Shown piece after piece: positions 58,023 through 64,000 of a stretch of DNA of 64,000 nt (positions are counted from its first letter, which is position 1; each line of letters begins with the position of its first letter). The stretch comes from Piper betle. Lineage: Eukaryota > Streptophyta > Magnoliopsida > Piperales > Piperaceae. The stretch is taken from the NCBI GenBank assembly GCA_033002965.1, contig JAURVB010014860.1, positions 1 through 64,000 of the forward strand. Reading direction: 5' to 3'. Position numbers and translations under genes: made by a program. The notes under the pieces are model-generated. The model saw only the letters and a list, made by a program, of their open reading frames with translations. It did no database searches and had not been told where the DNA came from.

Positions 58023-59750
58023 ATGAGCTATTTATGGTGTTGTAGGATTCGGAAGAGGAGGAAGGGAAGGTATAGTAAAAACCATTAGAGAAAAGACAGG
58101 AATAATCTAGCCTATTTTGTTGAGCATCTATCTCTTAAATCCTGTATGCATAGGACGTTGTTTTTAATTTGGATTCCAAGTCCTGCATTTTTTTGCAAAG
58201 CATTTTATCATTTTTAACATACTTTAAACTTTCAGATGGCCTGATAATTTTTTATATTATCATCTACTCCTCATCCAGCGAAACTAACTAGGTATATGTC
58301 GAGAGTACTCCTGGAATATAACGAATGAGCTTCACATTATCGGATGAAAGCTCACATTAATATCGCGGTCATGAAACTTTATGATATACCGTATTAACGA
58401 ATATTGATCGTAGATGTTGTCGTTATTTTTCTCATGATTAATTTAGTTTTATAAAAACTAATTGAGCAAGCTCTTATATATCTGGTAGTTATCAAATTCT
58501 TAGTCAGTGTTGCATGTACATACATGCAGATAGCTACAAGAAAAAAGCAATAGCCGATGAGCTTCTCCGAATTGGCAACGGGAATGCAACTGCTCAAACA
58601 TTCAAATTTTCTGAATTGGCAGCTGCAACCAAGAACTTCAGAACAGAGTGTTTTCTTGGTGAAGGTGGTTTTGGGCGCGTGTACAAAGGGCACTTCGAGA
58701 AAGATAATCTAGGATCTTGTTCTAACTCACTTTCCTAACTAGTCCTTTTATTTATTTTTCAAGAGCATGTTGTTGAATGATTTTTAAATTTTTTGGTTTG
58801 TGTTTCTCAGGTTGTGGCTGTGAAGCAGCTAGACAGGAATGGATTGCAGGGAAGCAGAGAATTTCTGGTCGAAGTCCTGATGTTGAGCATGCTTCATCAT
58901 CCAAACCTTGTTAATCTACTTGGGTATTGCGCAGATGGCGATCAGAGGATTCTAGTCTATGAGTACATGCCATTCGGATCCTTGGAGGACCATCTTCTTG
59001 GTGACATATATATACTCTCTCTTTTTGTTCACAACATTGCAATCTTTCACTACTTAGCTGATGTGTGACTATTAACATATATTTTGCAGAGTTGTCAACA
59101 AATAAGAAACCTCTGGATTGGAACACCAGAATGCAGATAGCCGGAGGTGCAGCTAAGGGGTTGGAGTACTTGCATGATAAAGCCAATCCACCAGTGGTAT
59201 ACAGGGATTTCAAGGCATCAAACATTTTGCTAGATGAACACTACAATCGTAAGCTCTCAGATTTTGGGCTGGCCAAGCATGGCCTTACTGGAGATAAGAG
59301 TCATGTATCAACTAGGGTGATGGGCACCTTTGGCTATCGTGCTCCAGAGTATGCAATGACAGGCCAGTAACAACAAAGTCAGATGTTTACAGCTTTGGGG
59401 TGGTTTTCCTTGAGATAATCACAGGAAGGAGAGCTATTGACACCTCTAAACCAACATGTGAACAAAATCTTGTTGCGTGGGTAATGCTCTTAATTAATCC
59501 TCAACATTTGCAACTGTCTTTCCTACCAAAAGGTTAGATCTTTTTTATGTTCATGTAGGCTCAACCTCTGTTCAAAGATAAGAGAAAGTTCACTCTAATG
59601 GCGGATCCACTGCTGGAAGGGAGCTTTCCTGTCAAGGGTCTCTACGAAGCTCTTGCTGTTGCAGCTATGTGCCTCCAGGAAGAAGCAAGTACTCGGCCGC
59701 TTATAGCCGATGTTGTGACGGCTCTGGAGTACTTGTCTGTCAAAGATTAA
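58023..59750 (+). CDS. Receptor-like cytoplasmic kinase, RLCK-VII / PBL type
   Basis: PBL kinases relay signals from plasma-membrane receptor kinases in immunity and development. Exon 1 (58023-58069) encodes only [15 protein letters not shown], with a CC pair that could be palmitoylated and a basic stretch. Exon 2 starts at 58534 ([15 protein letters not shown]) and holds the Gly loop [12 protein letters not shown]. Exon 3 (58811-59000) has [20 protein letters not shown] with the ATP-binding Lys. Exon 4 (59090-59480) has [15 protein letters not shown] (catalytic loop), [10 protein letters not shown] (DFG) and [20 protein letters not shown]. Exon 5 (59559-59750) ends [14 protein letters not shown]. 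Two oddities: one T is missing at about 59368, where [14 protein letters not shown] should continue, and no canonical donor was found at the end of exon 2 (near 58712). The sequence is closest to the PBL7/PBL27 kind, with an unusually short N-terminus. Confidence 0.87.
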
Positions 59751-60545
59751 CCAGTGGGAATGCCTTGAGATGAGTTAATTCCATATATGTAATTATGGTG
59801 AGATAGCGAAGGAGAAGATGGAAGGAAGGTTGCTAAGACAAATGTAAATTACCACCCTGTGATAAAGAGAGTGATATGAACCTTCGAAGTGTGAAGTTCT
59901 CGTGAGTCGTGGCATTGTAGCCTATGGACATTAAGAATGTTTTGCATATGTTGTGTCATAGTTTGCATCTATACAACTATGTAAAAATGCTTGACATGAC
60001 TTTGTTCCTCTCGCAATGTGCATGAAGGTTGTCCTTAATGAATCATGTATTACCCATAAAGTTCTAATACTTGCCTTGGAAAAAACTAGTTCTACTACCT
60101 CCCTCAACTACACGATGAAGGAATCAGAATCAGCAATCAAGCCGAGCAACGTGGCCAACAAATTATCGGACCATTTCCAGTGATAAATCTGTTCAAGAAA
60201 ATAAATGCGACCACAGACCACATGAGCCTTGTTCACAGAAATGTCCAGCTATAATAGTCTACACCATTCTTCAGAATTGTCCAACAAGCACAAAAGAAGA
60301 AAATATGTTGTGGGTATGCATTGATCGAACTACAAGGACAATAATATGAATGACCGAAGGCCAAAAATTGCATGTTACATTACCTCCGAATTGTACAGTT
60401 GCCTCGTCAATGGTACATTCAAGGGGGAATGAAATTAAACAACCATTTTTGCAATCTACACAACTTTCTCTGCGTTTATTATATCCCCACATACCAAAGG
60501 AAACATTAAAAATCAATTTTCTGCATCTGGAAAAATAGCAACCTT
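59751..60545. other. Convergent 3' regions of kinase and WD40 genes
   Basis: This 795-bp interval separates the two convergent stop codons. No protein-like frame was found. It presumably contains both 3' untranslated regions. Confidence 0.5.
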
Positions 60546-63387
60546 CTATGTTCCAAATATATGTCTATGTTGGGGTGCCTCCATGTTTTGAACAACATCT
60601 AACCAAGGCTTCTCTACAACCAGTAAAGAATTGTCTGCTACATAACCAACAAATAAAACTGGGTCCTTGAAAAGCTTGAATTCGAAGTTTCTTTTGCAAG
60701 ATTTAGATGGTTTGGGTCAAATTGTTTCCGCTTTCTCTTCATTGTTGGAATTATAGAAGGATCGACTGATTTTTTTGATAGTGCATCTAAGGCAATCATC
60801 ATTTCGTCATCTTTAGCAACTGGCACCCCAAAGTCAATTAAGCACATAGCCCTGATCATATAATACAAAAAGGTCAGAGAACAAACTAGGCCTCAAGTCA
60901 TTTTAACTTCCGAACAAACTAGATATAAAGCATTATCACACTTGCTCATGATTTAATAGGAATGTCATGCAATTTACAATCAGAGCAAGTCGTAGGCTGT
61001 TACAAAATAGGATTGACAAGAAGAAATGCACAAACCTGGAGCTATAGATCATAACCGAAGATGATGAATGGGATGGAGGGAAGGTGAGCCCAATGACCTC
61101 ACCAGGAAATTCTTGAAACCTTCGAGGGAGGAAGGTATTATGATTTGACCATTCACCTAGCTGCTTGGCCTCCACATCAAATATGTATACTTGGTTTGAG
61201 GAAGTGCAGACAACAAGAACATTACTGTTCTTGGGGGAAAAACCACCTGCCGTAACAGATGCACCATGCAATCTCGATATAAACCAATGCTGCCTGCAAA
61301 AAGACAGCATAGATTACAAAAATAAGTTTCAATTAATATACTTTACCCCATCCAATTACAAAAGGCTTTGTTGGATCAAAGTAACTTTCGCCACACTCAA
61401 AGTCTAGTGCCTTAATACATTTAAGGCGACAATGTTCGATTTTTACCTTTGTATCTCAAGGTTAAAAATGTAAATATCCCCAAAACAATTGATAGCTGCA
61501 AGCCACTGTCCATCTGAGCTAGTCACTAATTTTGTGATTGGAGGCTCACTTGGTGGTGAAGCTACATCCTCATCTCTTCTACGAGGTACAAGAGTGCACA
61601 AAAGTTCCATTGTTTGCACATCCACTAGCTGTTGCACAAAGAAATAGATATATAAACTCAACAAAAATGCTCACCCACAAATTGTACTGCACATAAATCA
61701 AGTCCCAGATGCTTACATAAATTTTTCTATCATGACCCGCCAAAACTAAGCATGAAGGACTCGAGCAGAAAACCATGGAATGAGCAAAAGGTAGGCATTT
61801 GGGCAGCTGCCTTTTACTAATTGTGCACTGTCCATTTTTAACTTTACACTTCAACTCAAAAAGACTTGGTCTCACATGGTCAGAATATGCGAATAGAGAT
61901 TGACTACTTGATACAGCACTGCAGATAATCTTCCTTGATGAAGCACATTTAACACGAGCAATTTGTTTAATCCTTCCAGTACCCATATTAGATGTAGGAA
62001 AGTTCTTAAGTGGTACAGAAAGGATATCCAAATGGCTTGGGCATTCAACCAGAATTGTTGAGGTTCCCTTTCCCAAGATGTTTGACATTAAATGCACTGG
62101 TAACCTTTGTGGCGCAGGGCAAATATCATGTGGATCAAATTTGGTGATATCTTTTGCAAAATAAGCATATAACTTTGTGTCATCACCACCAGAGATCAGC
62201 ATAGGAATACTCATATGAGCCCACTTGTGGTAACTAAAGCTTAATGGCTTTTTCTTTGAACGACGCCTAGTTTTTTAGCCTCCGGCAATCCACCTGTTAA
62301 GAAAGAGAGAGGTGTCAAGAGGTCAGAGAGTTAAGAGACAACAACTTATCGCAATTCCCAAAATAAAGTTTTAGCTCTTCAAGCAAACCTTCTCTGCAAA
62401 TAGGTAGTGCAACTGTCAGTGCCTTCACATCATGTGTGTGAGTTCTTTTATTACCAACATAGACCCATTTCCTAGTTACACTTGAAGAAGTTTCTTCATT
62501 TCCTAATTCTTCTATGTCCAGACACAACTTGTATAGTATAACCTACACAGAGAATTAGGTTACAAAGCAAAATTTAGAATTCAGCACGAAGACAATTAAT
62601 ACTCCTATCCTCAGTTACTGTTTTCATATAATTTACTCAGACAACAAAAACAAACTATTGGATATAACAATTAGGCAACAAAAATTGTATAGGGTACAAA
62701 GGAAGGACTGATAATGCCGTATACCTGACCATCTGAACCAGCAGAATACACCCTGTGATGATGATTAGGCACTGTTGCCAAGGCATTTACATCACCCTTG
62801 TGGCAAGTATGAGCTTGTAATAGAGTTCCATGATGACTGTCCCAAAACTGCGCACTACCACTACTATCACCACTTACAAGGGTTCCACACCTGCATTAAC
62901 CAACTTGCAGTTGAGAACTGTACAGCTTACATAATTGGCAAACAAACAATAAACAAGTATAGAAGGAAAGATGCAACACAGGAAGCACCAGCACACAATT
63001 TCAATCTACCTTAAGTATAATAAAGACCATATGCAAAGTTCTGAACCAGTACCCAAGCCTCCAAGACCGGCAGTAATTCTATATATTTCATGGGTTGTTT
63101 CAACATCCCAGCATCTTATGTACCTGCGAAAGCTCCATAAATTAAAAGCAGGGAACAAACACGTCTAGCACTGGCTTGCATGAAGCTTTGAAATGCCACA
63201 AAAAAATAAAACATTATCAGAAAATCCTTCATTAATACAGTACCACATAATGCATAAACTGATTAACATCAAAATACTTTATAGTTCATAACCTCTTTTC
63301 CAAATAAAAACTACTTCTACATACCCATCGCTACTTCCAGAGAAGATTCTTTTTGCATCCAAACTCCATGTCACACTCAATGCACGA
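60546..63387 (-). CDS. UTP4/cirhin-type WD40 nucleolar protein (POPCORN-like), 5' end outside window
   Basis: UTP4 is a WD40 subunit of the t-UTP part of the small-subunit processome, needed for 18S pre-rRNA; Arabidopsis POPCORN is the plant homologue. Visible exons: 63325-63387, 63010-63123, 62725-62890, 62399-62542, 61717-62293, 61447-61628, 61036-61293, 60546-60851. WD repeats are seen as [54 protein letters not shown] and [14 protein letters not shown] mid segment [20 protein letters not shown] then [17 protein letters not shown] is characteristic of UTP4. The C-terminus ends PQHRHIFGT. Two bases are missing in A runs: near 62271-62276 (inside [12 protein letters not shown]) and near 60688-60690 (before [15 protein letters not shown]). 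The remaining 63388-64000 is intron or upstream sequence without a visible exon. First exons are missing. Confidence 0.88.
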
Positions 63388-64000
63388 CCTGGACAACAAC
63401 ACAGCAAGTCAAACAATGACATATGGAACACAAAGACAGACAAAAACCTGAAACAGGAAAATCATGCAAAAGCCCGAAACCAAATTATTACAAGCAGGTT
63501 TCCCTTTCACATGAAATCACAAGAAACTTCATATCCTACTTTCCCTCATGCCTTCATTAGTCATATATCCCACCATTTGCGAGTCAAAGGGAACATCAAT
63601 CATGATCTTAAAGGTAGGGAGCTCCTCTGTTGTCACTCCCCACTCAAATCAGGCAGGCAATTCCTATTATTGATCTTATTAAGAGACCTGCATGATAGTC
63701 TAGCTCTCCTAACTTAGCAACTAAATTTTGCCATATATCTTGTCTCATACTATAGCCTACAGTGGGTGACTTTAACATGTTACTTTCAAGGCAATCACAT
63801 TACTTTAAAGTGTCTAGAATAATGGCTATGAAAACAATGGGAACAACAACGGTACTATATGAAGCACTCAACATTATTTAAAGTCCCCTCAATGAAAAAA
63901 GAAGTAATGCATCACAATTCTAATCAAACTCATATTCTAAAATTGATATTAAGATTTCTGGTCAATCTCTGCAGACACAATTAAAAAAAACAGAGGAAAA

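Noticed and set aside
1..64000. CRISPR arrays, bacterial operons, integrated prophage
   Set aside because: Spliced eukaryotic genes throughout; no direct-repeat/spacer arrays seen.

Overview
This is nuclear DNA from a flowering plant. Genes have short GT-AG introns, intergenic DNA is AT-rich with many (TA)n tracts, and the families are plant-specific: a FAR1-related transposase-derived protein, SHINE-type ERF, DYW-class PPR, EPF-like peptide, EIN3-binding F-box, chloroplast ClpC, RLCK-VII kinase and ESF1/MEG-like Cys-rich peptides. I cannot name the species or separate monocot from eudicot on this evidence.

Layout. 0-2 kb: 3' part of a FAR1/MULE-type gene (+). 2-6 kb: repeat-derived DNA in which GC-rich islands alternate with AT-rich DNA. 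6-14 kb: a cluster of small secreted Cys-rich peptide genes and relics of ESF1/MEG type, mostly on the minus strand. These are not evident from long ORFs because each is split into a 67-76 bp signal-peptide exon and a Cys-rich exon. 14.4-18.6 kb: a subtilase of the SBT2 type (-), abutted at its 3' end by a carboxylesterase relic. 19.3-22.5 kb: mitochondrial-type GrpE (-). 25.2-25.9 kb: SHINE/WIN1-type ERF (-). 27.7-29.9 kb: intronless DYW PPR (+). 30.9-31.6 kb: long-tailed histone H2B variant resembling H2B.8/H2B.S (+). 33.8-36.5 kb: EBF1/2-like F-box gene (+), convergent with ClpC (36.7-42.1 kb, -). 48.1-48.5 kb: EPF-like secreted peptide (+). 50.3-53.7 kb: NSRP1/CCDC55-like splicing factor (+). 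58.0-59.8 kb: PBL-type receptor-like cytoplasmic kinase (+), convergent with a UTP4/cirhin-like WD40 gene (60.5 kb to beyond the window, -).

The genes form no operon or pathway; they are ordinary neighbours, except the Cys-rich cluster, which arose by local duplication.

A quality feature runs through the window. Many recognisable genes carry a one-base frame lesion, very often in a mononucleotide run. In ClpC, NSRP1 and H2B, allowing for that one base brings the summed exon length to a whole number of codons near the family's usual size, so these look like assembly indels. The EBF-like and SBT2-like genes carry several indels plus an in-frame stop and may be real pseudogenes. The most novel-looking content is the ESF1-like cluster, including an inverted copy of a signal-peptide exon able to form a foldback, and the long-tailed H2B.
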